Assembly: GCF_000005505.3 (NCBI RefSeq)
Contig: NC_016132.3
Coordinates: forward strand, 59,038,914-59,102,913
Source of the DNA: Brachypodium distachyon
Lineage: Eukaryota > Streptophyta > Magnoliopsida > Poales > Poaceae
Length of the DNA stretch: 64,000 bases
Reading direction: 5' to 3'
Shown: in pieces, positions 1-9,754 of the stretch
Position numbering within the stretch: position 1 is the first letter of the stretch
Layout of the letters: every line of letters starts with the position of its first letter
Translations under genes and position numbers: made by a program
The notes under the pieces: generated by a model
Seen by the model: the letters and a program-made list of their open reading frames with translations, nothing else
Database searches by the model: none
What the model was told of the DNA's origin: nothing

Positions 1-354
1 TCGTTAGTGTGAATTAGGAATTGGGCCTTATAATCTTAATTTCTTTTCGGGTACCATACTGCCCATACTTTAGTACAAAAGATGGCGTCTAGAATCTACT
101 ACATCTTCCAAATGTTCCTCGCTGGTATGGTAGCCTAGTTTATTATGGTTCACAGCGAACTGGCATTTTTCCCACTTCTATTTGAAATTGAAATAAGATA
201 GGCATCGTTCCTTCCATATCTTATCGTATCATAATTTTGTTTCTCCTCTCTCGGTGTGGGAAAATATACCTCCTAATGCCATTCCGGCATTGTCTATTTC
301 AATTTTTCTTTATTCCTTCCTCACATGTCTAATGTGTTTTTTCCTAAAGTCTAG
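1..354 (+). other. Intron sequence upstream of the first visible exon of the DnaJ gene
   Basis: This AT-rich stretch ends in a pyrimidine-rich acceptor (CTAG at 351-354) directly before the first recognisable exon. No coding segment that fits a TPR-DnaJ protein is visible here. The 5' exons, including any signal peptide, must lie outside the window. Confidence 0.6.
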
Positions 355-3047
355 ATACAAGGAAGCTGAGAGTGATTATAACAAATATCTGGAGCTAAAG
401 CCTGGGACCGCTTTAGTCGAAAAGGAATTGTCTCAGCTGCTGCAGGCTCAAAATGCATTAGAATCTGCTTATGGCCAGTCTGATGCTGGAGACTTTTCAA
501 AAGTCCTGGAATACGTCAAAAAAATTGTGCTCGTCTTTTCTCCAGGTTGCTTAAAGGTAGTATATTCCAAAGGTTATTATGCATATCTAGTAATTATGGG
601 CTACCGAAATACTATGTGCTATCCTGTCTCAGTAACCTGCAGTAACAACCATTATTTCTTCAGGCAAAGCTTCTCAAAGCTAAAGCATTGCTAGCACTGA
701 AAGACTACTCAAGTGTTATTTCGGAGACAGGATTTATTCTGAAGGAAGATGAAGATAACTTGGAAGCACTGTTACTTCGTGGTCGAGCATACTATTACCT
801 TGCTGATCATGATGTTGCCAACAGGTAAAGTATGCCTGGTGTTATACATTTGAAAACTTGGTGCTTCCATACTGGCACAGACTACAGACTCATAGTGCAG
901 CAGTAGATAACACGTGAAGTTGTGAACATTAACTATGTGCCACACCAATAACGACACACTCTGTCTAGGCACTATCAGAAAGGCCTCCGTCTAGACCCTG
1001 AACATTCAGAATTGAAGAAAGCATATTTTGGGTTGAAAAAACTTCTGAAGAAGACTAAGAGCGTGAGTATTGTTTGATTATTTCTTTGTATGAATTAATT
1101 TGGATTTTACTAGGTCAATAATAAATGCAATCAAATGGAATGCATGCAGGCTGAAGATAATGCTGCCAAGAGTAAGTTACGTGTGGCTGCTGAGGACTAC
1201 AAGGCAGCACTAGCAATGGATCCAGACCATACTTTGTACAATGTACATCTTTATCTTGGGCTATGTAAGACTCTGGTCAAACTTGGAAGGGGCAAGGATG
1301 CAATCAACAGCTGTACAGAAGCACTCAGCATAGATGGTGAACTTGTTGAAGCTTTGGCTCAGGTAACAACATTACTTGCCTACGTTTCTTCATAGTGCAA
1401 ATATAGCACATACCGTAGGTCCTCCTGCTTTTCCCACTACTTGCCCATATTAAACTGTAGCATCGGGGAAATTGCAATTACTACACGCAATACTGCAATA
1501 TCTTGCAGTTTCAAGTAATATATTTTTGGTTTCTGGAGCTATGTCAGGAAGTTGAAGTTACACATTAGCTCATTTATCAGCATTGTGCCAGATTTTGCAA
1601 GCTTGTTACTTTAACTGTTTCTCGTATGGCATCCTTCATATTCGTTCCAGAGAGGTGAAGCTAAACTTCTCTCAGAAGATTGGGAAGGTGCGGTTGAGGA
1701 TCTAAAAGAGGCTGCTCAGAAATCTCCGCAGGTGAACTTTATGCAATTTTGTTTTCTGTCCTGAATAGTTCATGGCCAAGCTCATTTATCAGCATGTCTT
1801 CTTTTTACTGAGGCTGCCCAAATCTCTTAATATTTTTCAGTCCATCAATCTGACGTTCCTTTTAAAACTTATTACTTCATGCAGCTCTTTGATTTGATTT
1901 CACAAAAAATTATGTTTCTGTTGGTGTGATTTTTGTTATACCCAATGTCTTTTGATTTTAAGAATGCGATGCTCTGAATGCAATTACATTGTGATCAAAT
2001 AGGTCTGTTATGCTCAATAAGTTATTATACGTGTTCACAAAGTTCCAAGTGAATGAACTGTCTGGATTTAACTGCTTGGATAGATGATGATAGATCCTTG
2101 CATTATGGAGTGGTAGCATCTTGTACTTCTCCAGTACGTATATATTCATCCATGCAAGTTCCCCCCTAACTAGTTGACTCCCTAGTCCCTACCATCCCAT
2201 TTTACATTTTTTTAGACGCCCGTGGAAACCTGTGTTGTCTTTTAGTTGCAGCGATAGGGGCGGTTGTAAGTTGTTTTTTATCAGGGCCTGTGGGTGCTGT
2301 GCTGGATCGAAAGCTTGAATATAGTGTTATTTGCAAGGTGCAATTTGTCGTTAAAAATTGATGCTCATGTAAATTGTTTGGAGAAACTAGCTGTGCTATG
2401 TTTTTTTTCCTTCCCTGTCTTTTATTTGAGCATTATACCCATTGGAGCGTTTTACTAATCTTGTACCTGCAGTCTGCAGACTTGGTTTTTCTGGATTGTA
2501 TAAATAAATAATCGGTGAGTATTTTGTTTCACACTGATCAGGACATGGGAATCCGAGAATCACTGATGAAAGCTGAGAGGCAGCTTAAGATGAGCAAAAG
2601 GAAAGACTGGTATAAAATCCTTGGCATTTCGAAGACAGCATCAGCCGCGGACATCAAACGCGCGTACAAGAAGCTGGCGTTGCAGTGGCATCCAGATAAA
2701 AACGTAGAGAACCGAGAGGAAGCGGAGAACATGTTTCGGGAAATCGCGGCTGCCTACGAGGTACGTATGCATTCAGGTGCAGGCCTTTCGGTCTTGTTAA
2801 TTGTCAGAACATATATGTTTTTGTTAAGCAAAAAGTATACATGCAGGTGCTCAGCGATGAAGATAAGCGTGTAAGGTATGATCGAGGGGAGGATGTGGAT
2901 GAGATGAATATGGGAGGAGGAGGAGGAGGTGGTTTCAACCCCTTTGGGGGAGGAGGACAGCAATACACATTCCATTATGATGGAGGATTCCCTGGGGGCG
3001 GTGGGGGAGGAGGATTTCCTGGAGGCTTTCAGTTCAACTTCGGCTAA
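355..3047 (+). CDS. P58IPK: TPR-DnaJ co-chaperone, P58IPK/DNAJC3-like (3' part, 7 exons visible)
   Basis: Visible exons are 355-556, 664-824, 969-1062, 1150-1362, 1651-1731, 2542-2760 and 2847-3047; all junctions are GT-AG and the phases agree, giving about 389 C-terminal residues. Exons 1-5 encode helix-turn-helix tetratricopeptide repeats (e.g. around [15 protein letters not shown] and [15 protein letters not shown]). The sixth encodes a J domain with the HPD motif (LQWHPDKN), which stimulates Hsp70 ATPase. The last encodes a Gly/Phe-rich tail ending FQFNFG. TPR repeats followed by a C-terminal J domain define the P58IPK/DNAJC3 family, which in eukaryotes acts with BiP in the ER lumen. The ER location cannot be tested because the N-terminus is missing. 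A cytosolic TPR-DnaJ (TPR2-like) is the alternative. The 3' UTR follows in AT-rich sequence after 3047. Confidence 0.88.
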
Positions 3048-3331
3048 AGCAAAGCAGTCTCTCTTATTATATACTGATACTGATGGATGATGTCTTTTTG
3101 TTGTTGTTGTTTTAGGATCTGAGAGGTTTTCCGTTTAGCAAATCACCAATTGATTTTCCTATCAAATTATATATCATCAATATATACGTCGGGACTGTGG
3201 ACCAACCTGTCAATGGAAATGGAATGGAAATAAGCTAGCAGTTTGGTCCAGTGAAACGCAGGGCACGAGGACATGGCCTCTCTTCTTCATGGCTTCCTCC
3301 TTGTTTGCCACCATTTTCGCTGACTATATAT

Positions 3332-3398
3332 TTTTTTTCGAAAAGGAAGGAACATTCCCAGCCTCTGCATCAATCGATGCAGACAGCCAAAATATTTT
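3332..3398 (-). mobile_element. Short 5'-truncated retroposon remnant with 18-bp target duplication
   Basis: A 67-bp insert lies between two copies of the 18-mer TTTTCGCTGACTATATAT (3314-3331 and 3399-3416). It starts with a T run on the + strand, which is an A tail on the minus strand, as expected for the 3' end of a 5'-truncated SINE or LINE copy. It contains the short palindrome GCATCAATCGATGC. The parent family is unknown. Confidence 0.55.
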
Positions 3399-3416
3399 TT
3401 TTCGCTGACTATATAT

Positions 3417-5229
3417 ATAGCTCGCAGCTTCTGGATATCTCGATTTTTGGATACCGTGAACCCCTGATACACTGTTACACATATTTTTTTTGCCGTGTGG
3501 AAAATATCAACGTTATGGACGTTTTACCTGATATTTGAGAATCTGTGTGTTTTTCATTTACTGTGACCCTGATGCAATGTTACGTGTGATTTTGGATATC
3601 ATGTTTCCCGTGACACATACCGGCATGGGAAAATATTGCCGTTTGAGGTGTTGTTTTGTGGGTTATAACTCATGATTTTTGGATATAGTTACCTCCCTTG
3701 CACAATAACATGGCGTTTTTGGTAGATCGAAAAAAAAACTTGGAGTACTAGTATTTCCTTTGTCGGGCTGTTTTCGTGACCCAGACACTTTTGTGGCCTA
3801 GTTCACGTTACGACTGTAGTTCACTTCACTTTGCATGGCGCCTTTTCTTGTTCCAAGAACGCCATGCGGCCTCGACTTCCTCCTCCGGCCCCCACCAAAC
3901 TGGCCGCCGCATGCTCCACCCCATCGCCGACGACCACCTCCCGTCTCTTCTCCACCGCCGTCCACCACCCTTCTGCACCATCCTCCGACCTCCAGCACCA
4001 TCAGCTCCACAACATCATCGCGTGCGGCATCGGACCTCCAGCACCAGCAGTTCCACCACATCATCGCGTGCGGCATCGGCGGAGGAGAACATTTTTTTTT
4101 AGGTAGGGCGAATTCCTGACATTTACTATTTTTCTAGGTTTGCAAAATATATTTAAAAAAAATTGATTGTCCAGACTTTATGATGGATTTTTATCTTATA
4201 CATCTTATCATATATAGTCTGCTGATATTTATGTTAAATATAAATTTTCCTCATATTATATGTCAAATCGACCATAATCGAATGATCGTAATAAAAAATA
4301 TCTACAACATAGAATATATGGCTACTATTCTGATGCAAATAGTTCTTGAACGAAGTGAGCAGATTACCAACAACTTAATTTTTTATGAGTAAATATATAG
4401 TTATTTTTACTTCCAAAGATACTTTCATACTTTCCGACCTAAAAATAAGTAAATATTTTGCATAATAAACAACGCCTTCTCCATACTTCGAGAGATATGT
4501 TATCTTATCAACAAAAATTACACGATCTGAAACATGGTCTGTCAAAATCAGAACTTACTAAAAGAAAAATACACCACCTGAGCATGATTATCACATCTAC
4601 TGTTATCAAGTAAGATGATTTTTATATCAACTTTCTTTTTTTACAGCATTTCTATATCAAGTTTCATTAAGCAAGAAATACGATTAAAGGAATGACAATT
4701 AAGACATCAGTGAGCAATCGTACATGGACATCAACATTAGATAGCCAAAATAACTATAGTACGGGAAGTTGGGTCTCTTGAAGAGCTGGTCTTTGTTGGC
4801 CATATCGCCGTCGATTGCGCAAAGGCACGCTGGAACGCACACGCACCGCCTCACGCGGGCATCACCGTCGAAGGATGCAACAATTGACCAGCCGTTGCTG
4901 TCTCCTATGACATTTTTCTCAGACCCGGTCCAAATGCGTAGCTTGACAAGTCATCGCCAGTGTTGTCTCTATTGATCTAGAGTTAAAATAGTTGAAACTT
5001 TGCAGATTTATTTTATACAGAGATGCAAATACAAATTCACGCAAAGAAATGTACATCTAACAAAGATTTAATAATTTGTCTTAGAATTAATTCGAATAGC
5101 TAACAATTTGATGCAATGGTTACAGTACCTAACATGAGTTTGTCATTCTTTCGTCTATCATGTATTTCTTAAACAGTATCACTAATCCCAGTTTAATACA
5201 TTGTTCTTGCGTTTTATAAGTTTGTGAAC
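3417..5229. other. Intergenic AT-rich DNA between the DnaJ and PPR genes
   Basis: No convincing gene is visible. A GC-rich island at 3,830-4,090 is open in several frames only because of its composition. At about 4,765-4,930 the minus strand reads as a short coding-like stretch (e.g. NGWSIVASFDGDAR), with no start, splice sites or recognised family. Confidence 0.4.
3991..4082. repeat. Two-copy 46-bp tandem repeat
   Basis: TCCAGCACCA recurs at 3991 and 4037, with ATCATCGCGTGCGGCATCGG in both copies. The period is 46 bp and only a few bases differ. This repeat produces several overlapping spurious open frames. Confidence 0.7.
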
Positions 5230-5882
5230 CAGGGTTCAAAAAAGCGCTAAGCGAGCGGTGAGGCACCGCTGAGAGGAATTGAATCTTAAGCGTTCCGTAC
5301 AGACTCTGTTTCTGAGCGAGTTGGCGGGATTCTTGGAGAACATCAAGGGGAATTGGAGAATTTGAGAGACATTGTTGCTCGCCCAGAAGAAATTGGCGGG
5401 ATATTTGGTGGGAGTCCAGGGGAATAGGAGAAATTGGCGGGATTCTGTTTCTCGCCCAAATTGACGGAATCCTTGGAGGAAAAAAGGCGAATTGGAAAAA
5501 TTGGAAGAATTCTTGGAGGGAATCAGGCGGGAGAGAGAGAAGCCGTCCCTGCGGCTGAGAATAGTGATAACGAGCCTTATCAGCCCTGAAGTAGTCGCTT
5601 ATGGCCTGTTTGGTTGGATTTAAAACTGTTTTTTTTCTTTTGGCTTATAAGTCACAAAACACCTATTTAGGTGATTTTGACTTGGTTTTTACTTATAACA
5701 TCGTCTAAAAATATTAAGTAAAATGTGAAAAGCCAAAGCTGAAAGCATCTAAATAGATACTTTTGTGCTTAAAAACCAAAAGTTAAAAAGCGGTTTTAAG
5801 CCCAACCAAACAAAGTCTAAGCGATGCGTTTTCCGACCGATTAAAGCTTTTGCGCGCTTAAGTGATGTTTTTTTGAACCACT
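5230..5882. mobile_element. Possible hAT-like non-autonomous element with a nested MITE
   Basis: The left end (CAGGGTTCAAAAAAGCGCTA, from 5230) and the inverted right end (AGTGGTTCAAAAAAACATCA, ending at 5882) are imperfect terminal inverted repeats resembling hAT ends. The interior has several degenerate GGCGGGATT-type direct repeats (5,325-5,530). No clean 8-bp target duplication is visible, so the assignment is tentative. Confidence 0.4.
5603..5818. mobile_element. MITE with GGCCTGTTTGGTTGG-type inverted ends
   Basis: The segment begins GGCCTGTTTGGTTGG and ends CCAACCAAACAAAGTC. Inner inverted similarity continues (TTAAAAC / GTTTTAA and surrounding). This is typical of short grass MITEs of PIF/Harbinger or hAT origin. 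It interrupts the larger element around it. The superfamily is unresolved because the target duplication is ambiguous. Confidence 0.6.
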
Positions 5883-6110
5883 TTCATGCTGCGGACTAAA
5901 CTGTTATGACGGAGCCACGAAGGGAGTAACCGTGTGAGCGAGCTCGTTTACTGCTCCCTCCCTCTGCCCCTCTCCCTCGTCGGCAGTCGGCTACTATGTC
6001 TATACCCCCTCGGCCCTTCCCTCCCTCTCTGCCGAGCGCTCCTGGATCTTCTTCCTACTCGGCCGAGCACCGCCACCCATCACGCTGCCGAGCGTCCATC
6101 GTCCTCCTCC

Positions 6111-6289
6111 TCGCGCGAGCGCCTCCACCGCAGGTTGATCTCCCCTTCGATTCTCTCGCTGCCGACCGTTTCTCCTCCCATGACACCACGAACGGATTCC
6201 GCCCTTTAGCTCCCCGTTTCATAATCTTCCCCAATCCGTAACTGAGGCAAAAATCAAGGCCCTACCTTGCCCTACTGGGTCCTCCGCCC
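6111..6289 (+). repeat. Leader segment duplicated at 48,777-48,966 (copy A, 5' of PPR gene)
   Basis: This segment aligns over its whole length, with scattered substitutions and small indels, to 48,777-48,966 in the same orientation. Shared blocks include CGCCTCCACCGCAGGT, CGGATTCCGCCCTTTAG, AACTGAGGCAAAAATCAAGG and CCCTACTGGGTCCTCCGCCC. Similarity stops exactly at the PPR start codon. Both copies hold a possible splice donor after CACCGCAG. It probably functions as promoter-proximal DNA or 5' UTR. Confidence 0.85.
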
Positions 6290-8497
6290 ATGGCGTGTGG
6301 CGACCTCTCCCTCGCCCGCCACCTGTTCGACCAAATCCCCGCCCCGGGCATCCATGACTACAACGCTCTCATCCGCGCCTACTCCCTCCGCGGGCCCGCC
6401 CTCGCTCTCCGCCTCTACCGCTCCTTGCGCCGCCGCCGCCTCCCGCAACCCAACAACTACACCTTTCCCTTCGTCCTCAAGGCCTGCTCCGCGCTCCTCG
6501 ACCTCCGCTCCGCCCGCGCCGTCCACTGCCACGCCGCGCGCGCCGGCCTCCACGCCGACCTCTTCGTATCCACCGCCCTCGTCGACGTCTACGCCAAGTG
6601 CGCCTCCTTCCGGCACGCCGCCACCGTCTTCCGCCGCATGCCCGCCAGGGATGTCGTCGCCTGGAACGCCATGCTCGCTGGCTACGCGCTCCATGGCAAG
6701 TACAGCGACACCATCGCTTGCCTCCTCCTCATGCAGGACGACCACGCCCCCAACGCCTCCACCCTCGTCGCGCTCCTTCCGCTCCTCGCCCAACACGGGG
6801 CGCTCTCCCAAGGAAGAGCCGTGCACGCCTACAGTGTCCGTGCCTGCAGTCTCCATGACCACAAGGATGGAGTCCTCGTCGGCACTGCCCTGCTCGACAT
6901 GTACGCCAAGTGCGGACACTTGGTTTACGCCTCCAGGGTCTTTGAGGCCATGGCCGTCAGGAACGAGGTCACTTGGAGCGCGCTGGTTGGAGGCTTTGTT
7001 CTATGTGGCAGAATGCTCGAAGCCTTCAGTTTGTTCAAGGACATGCTGGCTCAAGGCTTGTGCTTTCTTTCTCCCACCTCTGTCGCCAGTGCTCTTAGAG
7101 CCTGCGCAAACCTATCTGACCTCTGTCTCGGCAAACAGCTGCATGCTTTGCTCGCTAAATCTGGCCTCCACACTGACCTGACTGCTGGGAACTCGCTCCT
7201 CTCAATGTACGCCAAGGCTGGGCTGATTGACCAAGCGACGACACTTTTTGATCAGATGGTCGTCAAGGACACCGTCTCTTACAGTGCGCTTGTATCAGGT
7301 TATGTGCAGAATGGCAAGGCAGACGAAGCGTTTCGAGTCTTCAGGAAGATGCAAGCCTGCAACGTACAGCCTGATGTTGCGACAATGGTGTCGCTGATCC
7401 CAGCTTGTTCACACCTGGCAGCATTGCAGCATGGGAAGTGCGGCCATGGTTCTGTCATAGTCCGTGGAATTGCATCAGAAACCTCCATATGCAATGCCTT
7501 GATAGATATGTATGCAAAATGTGGAAGGATTGACCTCTCCAGGCAGATTTTTGATGTGATGCCAGCTCGGGATATCGTGTCTTGGAATACTATGATTGCA
7601 GGATATGGAATCCATGGACTCGGGAAAGAAGCCACTGCATTGTTTTTAGACATGAAGCATCAAGCTTGTGAACCAGATGATGTCACATTCATCTGCTTAA
7701 TTTCGGCATGCAGCCATTCTGGACTTGTGACTGAAGGAAAACGCTGGTTTCACATGATGGCACACAAGTATGGTATAACTCCAAGGATGGAGCACTATAT
7801 CGGCATGGTTGATCTTTTGGCAAGAGGGGGGTTCCTTGATGAAGCCTATCAGTTTATCCAGGGCATGCCACTGAAAGCAGACGTTCGTGTCTGGGGAGCC
7901 TTGCTTGGAGCTTGCCGCGTCCACAAGAACATTGATTTAGGAAAGCAAGTGTCTAGCATGATTCAGCAGCTAGGACCTGAGGGGACCGGCAACTTTGTTC
8001 TGTTGTCCAACATATTTAGCGCTGCTGGGAGATTTGACGAGGCAGCAGAAGTTAGAATAATACAGAAGGAACAGGGTTTTAAGAAGAGTCCTGGCTGCAG
8101 TTGGATCGAGATAAATGGCTCTCTACATGCATTTATTGGTGGAGACAGATCTCATGCACAATCATCTGAGATATATCAAGAGCTGGACAACATACTGGTA
8201 GATATTAATAAATTGGGTTACCGGGCTGATACCAGTTTTGTTTTGCAAGATGTTGAGGAAGAGGAGAAGGAAAAGGCACTTCTTTATCACAGCGAAAAGC
8301 TAGCAATAGCTTTCGGCGTCCTCACTCTTAGTGAAGATAAGACCATTTTTGTTACAAAGAATCTCCGTGTGTGTGGAGATTGCCATACTGTTATCAAGTA
8401 CATGACCTTAGTCAGGAAAAGGGCTATAATTGTCAGAGATGCCAATAGGTTTCATCATTTCAAGAATGGACAATGCAGCTGTGGAGATTTCTGGTGA
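6290..8497 (+). CDS. Pentatricopeptide repeat protein, PLS class with E/E+ and DYW domains
   Basis: This is an intronless 735-codon gene. Tandem PPR motifs run from residue ~10 to ~540 with typical cores such as NALIDMYAKCGRIDLSRQIF and WNTMIAGYGIHGLGKEA. E and E+ motifs follow, then a C-terminal DYW domain with the deaminase signature HSEKLA...CGDCH and terminus CSCGDFW. DYW-type PPR proteins bind specific organelle transcripts and act in C-to-U RNA editing; the target cannot be inferred here. ATG 6290 is the first Met after an in-frame TAA about 50 bp upstream. The protein starts directly in repeat sequence (MACGDLSLARHLFDQ), so no obvious organelle transit peptide precedes the array. The duplicated leader ends exactly at this ATG. 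Confidence 0.93.
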   Translation: MACGDLSLARHLFDQIPAPGIHDYNALIRAYSLRGPALALRLYRSLRRRRLPQPNNYTFPFVLKACSALLDLRSARAVHCHAARAGLHADLFVSTALVDVYAKCASFRHAATVFRRMPARDVVAWNAMLAGYALHGKYSDTIACLLLMQDDHAPNASTLVALLPLLAQHGALSQGRAVHAYSVRACSLHDHKDGVLVGTALLDMYAKCGHLVYASRVFEAMAVRNEVTWSALVGGFVLCGRMLEAFSLFKDMLAQGLCFLSPTSVASALRACANLSDLCLGKQLHALLAKSGLHTDLTAGNSLLSMYAKAGLIDQATTLFDQMVVKDTVSYSALVSGYVQNGKADEAFRVFRKMQACNVQPDVATMVSLIPACSHLAALQHGKCGHGSVIVRGIASETSICNALIDMYAKCGRIDLSRQIFDVMPARDIVSWNTMIAGYGIHGLGKEATALFLDMKHQACEPDDVTFICLISACSHSGLVTEGKRWFHMMAHKYGITPRMEHYIGMVDLLARGGFLDEAYQFIQGMPLKADVRVWGALLGACRVHKNIDLGKQVSSMIQQLGPEGTGNFVLLSNIFSAAGRFDEAAEVRIIQKEQGFKKSPGCSWIEINGSLHAFIGGDRSHAQSSEIYQELDNILVDINKLGYRADTSFVLQDVEEEEKEKALLYHSEKLAIAFGVLTLSEDKTIFVTKNLRVCGDCHTVIKYMTLVRKRAIIVRDANRFHHFKNGQCSCGDFW

Positions 8498-8960
8498 CAG
8501 CAAAAACAGTCTGGTTCGTGACATCCTGTATCAATGAATCAATCATTCCATTACATCTCTTGAACAGTCAAGCACTGTTAGGAATATGCAGTGTATGGTG
8601 CCAAGTTTCTATGTTCTTGCATGCCCTCACAATGGGTGATCCGAATGAATTGATGCCATAAAGTACAAATAAAAAAATCATCGAGGCATGTTAACCAGTT
8701 CAAAAAATCAATGATCTGTAACACAAGCAATGTCCAAATTGACGACCTTTCTTTCAACAGCTTAAGTGGCCTAATTAATGCTGCTATGTTTGTATTACAG
8801 GAGAACGGGCTCCTGGAATACTTAGAGAAGATGTACACTTGAGGCATAACAGGAACAAGTTGGAGTAGAATATATGGTCAGTTCTAAAAAATGCTAGATC
8901 TGCTGTTAGATGTTGGGATAACCAGTTGGTGGTCAATTGGTTGAAGTTGCTTCTCAAATA
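8498..8960 (+). other. PPR gene 3' flank
   Basis: AT-rich sequence after the PPR stop codon, probably the 3' UTR and spacer. No coding feature is visible. Confidence 0.4.
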
Positions 8961-9053
8961 CTCCCTCCGATCCATAGTAAGTGTCGGGAATTTAGTACAA
9001 AATTAGTACAACTTTATACTAAATCGTCGACACTTATTATGAATCGGAGGGAG
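8961..9053. mobile_element. Stowaway-like MITE, 93 bp
   Basis: It begins CTCCCTCCGATCC and ends GGATCGGAGGGAG-like (inverted), flanked by TA at 8959-8960 and 9054-9055. The inner inverted repeat (AAGTGTCG / CGACACTT) would fold into a long hairpin. Confidence 0.85.
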
Positions 9054-9341
9054 TAGATAACATGGTCCCATATATAGCCATTGGTGATGGAGCCATGGCA
9101 CAACCTGTCTTTCTTCCCATGCTTTCAGTGGTAGTGGCAGGATACTCGTTAAGCTGAGCATGTATGCATATCATTATATGCCACCCTCTGTTAGGGTTGG
9201 GTACCTGCGCAACTCACCAGATAGCTAAGATCCTTGGCTTTCAGTTTTTTCATGTCAGTGCTCTAACATTTTTTCCTTTTTTTTTTGTCAATGCAGAGAG
9301 TCAATGCGACAATAATTTAATTCCAAGTACTAAATTTGTCA

Positions 9342-9414
9342 GCCCGTCTAGCTCAGTTGGTAGAGCGCAAGGCTCTTAACCTTGTGGTCGTGGGTTCGAG
9401 CCCCACGGTGGGCA
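9342..9414 (+). tRNA. tRNA-Lys (anticodon CTT)
   Basis: A 73-nt cloverleaf can be drawn: 7-bp acceptor stem (GCCCGTC with GGTGGGC, two wobble pairs), D arm GCTC/GAGC, anticodon stem CAAGG/CCTTG with loop CTCTTAA giving anticodon CTT, and T arm GTGGG/CCCAC with loop TTCGAGC. A and B box promoter sequences are internal. There is no intron. A T-rich stretch for Pol III termination follows shortly (TTTTTGG from about 9421). Confidence 0.97.
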
Positions 9415-9754
9415 AACTAGTTTTTGGCTTCTTTTTATTATGAAACATTTAGATTGTAGTTCTGATGGGCTTTTTTTCGTTTACAATGAGACTTTTTTTA
9501 CAGCCGTTTACAATGAGACTTGTTCCATAATGAAATCTGAATTTCTCTCCAACCTCCCGTATCGAGACGTATACACATGTCAGGTACAAGAATGCAAAAA
9601 AGGTGTATTTTAATTTCTCAAAATTCAGCAGGGCAAGAACTAGAATAGATTACAGTACACAGGGAATAGCTCTGCCGATACAACGAGAGAGATCTAAAAG
9701 CTAAGTGTAGTTTAGTGATGTAACCATACATATACTAGTACTACATCTTACCGT
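9415..9754 (-). other. 3' flank/3' UTR of the PLAC8 gene
   Basis: AT-rich spacer between the tRNA and the convergent PLAC8 stop codon. It probably carries the PLAC8 3' UTR on the minus strand. No other feature is visible. Confidence 0.4.

Noticed and set aside
6267..7181. 304-codon + frame and a 215-codon minus frame over the PPR gene
   Set aside because: Both are GC-driven shadows of the PPR coding frame (Pro/Ser-rich and Gly/Glu/Val-rich low complexity).
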